Position numbers and translations under genes: made by a program | Origin: Carex sylvatica | Taxonomy: Eukaryota > Streptophyta > Magnoliopsida > Poales > Cyperaceae | Length of the DNA: 64,000 bases | Assembly (NCBI GenBank): GCA_964058845.1 | Contig: CAXKVR010000053.1 | Location: forward strand, 62,001-126,000 | Reading direction: 5' to 3' | The notes under the pieces: generated by a model | Databases searched by the model: none | What the model was told of the DNA's origin: nothing | Seen by the model: the letters and a program-made list of their open reading frames with translations, nothing else | Shown: one piece after another, positions 63,188 through 64,000 of the stretch | Layout of the letters: the number at the start of each line of letters is the position of its first letter | Position numbering within the stretch: the first letter of the stretch is position 1

Positions 63188-63879
63188 TATATATATATAT
63201 ATATTTGTTTCATTATTTCTTTGTTTTCATATTTCTCCTCTTCAATTGAGAAGACTCTACCTTTCATTTTCTTATTTCTTTATTTTTTTTACCTCTTCTT
63301 CGTTTCTATACGGATCACAATGGAAATCATTTTTTATTTTATTTTCTTATTTCTCTTTCTTTGTTTCTAACTTTCTATACATATTGGTGTGGACAATTTA
63401 AAATATATTTTCAATATAGAATATATCAATGTGTGTGTATATATATATATTCTAAATTAAAAATAAAGAAGAATAATATAAATTAAAAATAAAGAAAAAT
63501 ATAAATTAGAACGTGTGTGTGAATATATATTTCTCTTATAATATGTGTATGTATATATATATCCTATAGTACATACACAAGATAACATTTTTTATTTATG
63601 TTTTTTGATATCATATTATATGTTGATATTGAATTGTTGTATGATATTTGATATTAGATTCGAATCGAGCTATTATTTGATATCATTGGTACTTAAAAAT
63701 AAAGAATCATCACATCATCAAATTGTTATCAGAGATCACGATTAAAGTTAATTAAAAATACATAATCAAATAAATTTTCTATTAACATGTGTCTTAATTT
63801 TTAGATAATTATTATTTTCATTGATATATTTGTTTCTTATAATATGCCCCGTTGCAAAATATAAGTTTGTAATTTTAAT
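63188..63879. other. AT-rich microsatellite-like sequence
   Basis: Runs of TTTCTT and TATATA with GTGTGTG patches. The small frames here are low complexity. Confidence 0.5.
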
Positions 63880-64000
63880 ATCATTCACGGATTAAATTGA
63901 TAATTTTGATAACTGTTAAAAAAAAGGTTTGTAATCTTCAAATTTGGTAGTTTAAATACAGTCTATCTTCCATGCATATTAAAAGTTATAAAATTTAATG

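Overview
This is a stretch of AT-rich plant nuclear DNA. The evidence is spliced genes with GT-AG introns, a plant-type ferric-chelate reductase, a plant SnRK1 kinase fragment, a LINE relic and many miniature DNA transposons with target-site duplications (TSDs). A eudicot is likely; I cannot name a species. No tRNA, rRNA, CRISPR array or prokaryotic operon was seen.

Layout. Positions 1-10,186 are duplicated blocks and transposon debris, with one copy of a two-exon gene for a small four-helix membrane protein (4473-3791, minus). Positions 10,187-39,806 form a very large inverted duplication: arms of about 13.2 kb (10,187-23,402) and 11.5 kb (28,354-39,806) around a 5-kb spacer. Each arm carries the same two unrecognised genes pointing outward: a four-helix membrane protein, best modelled as 300 aa with an Ala-Ser/Glu-Pro repeat N-terminus, and the 155-aa four-helix protein. 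The arms are near-identical. Their differences can be polarised: a 1.86-kb foldback element sits only in the left arm while the right arm keeps the empty site, and the left arm has two small deletions at short repeats.

Positions 40,260-41,610 hold three palindromic miniature elements in a row within TA/TC microsatellites. Positions 43,321-49,024 (minus) hold the only recognisable, apparently intact gene, a nine-exon ferric-chelate reductase of the FRO6/FRO7 type (738 aa) with a hAT-like insertion in intron 6. Positions 49,940-51,142 are a second foldback element. Positions 54,745-56,105 are a decayed LINE 3' end, 56,390-57,725 a possible LTR-element internal region, and 58,446-59,698 (minus) a broken SnRK1 alpha kinase fragment. 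The rest, to 64,000, is repeats and AT-rich sequence.

The genes do not form a pathway. The most informative content is the layered transposon and duplication history. Many insertions have visible TSDs and several have empty sites in paralogous copies, so events can be ordered. Two families of palindromic elements keep one part constant while other parts differ completely between members.
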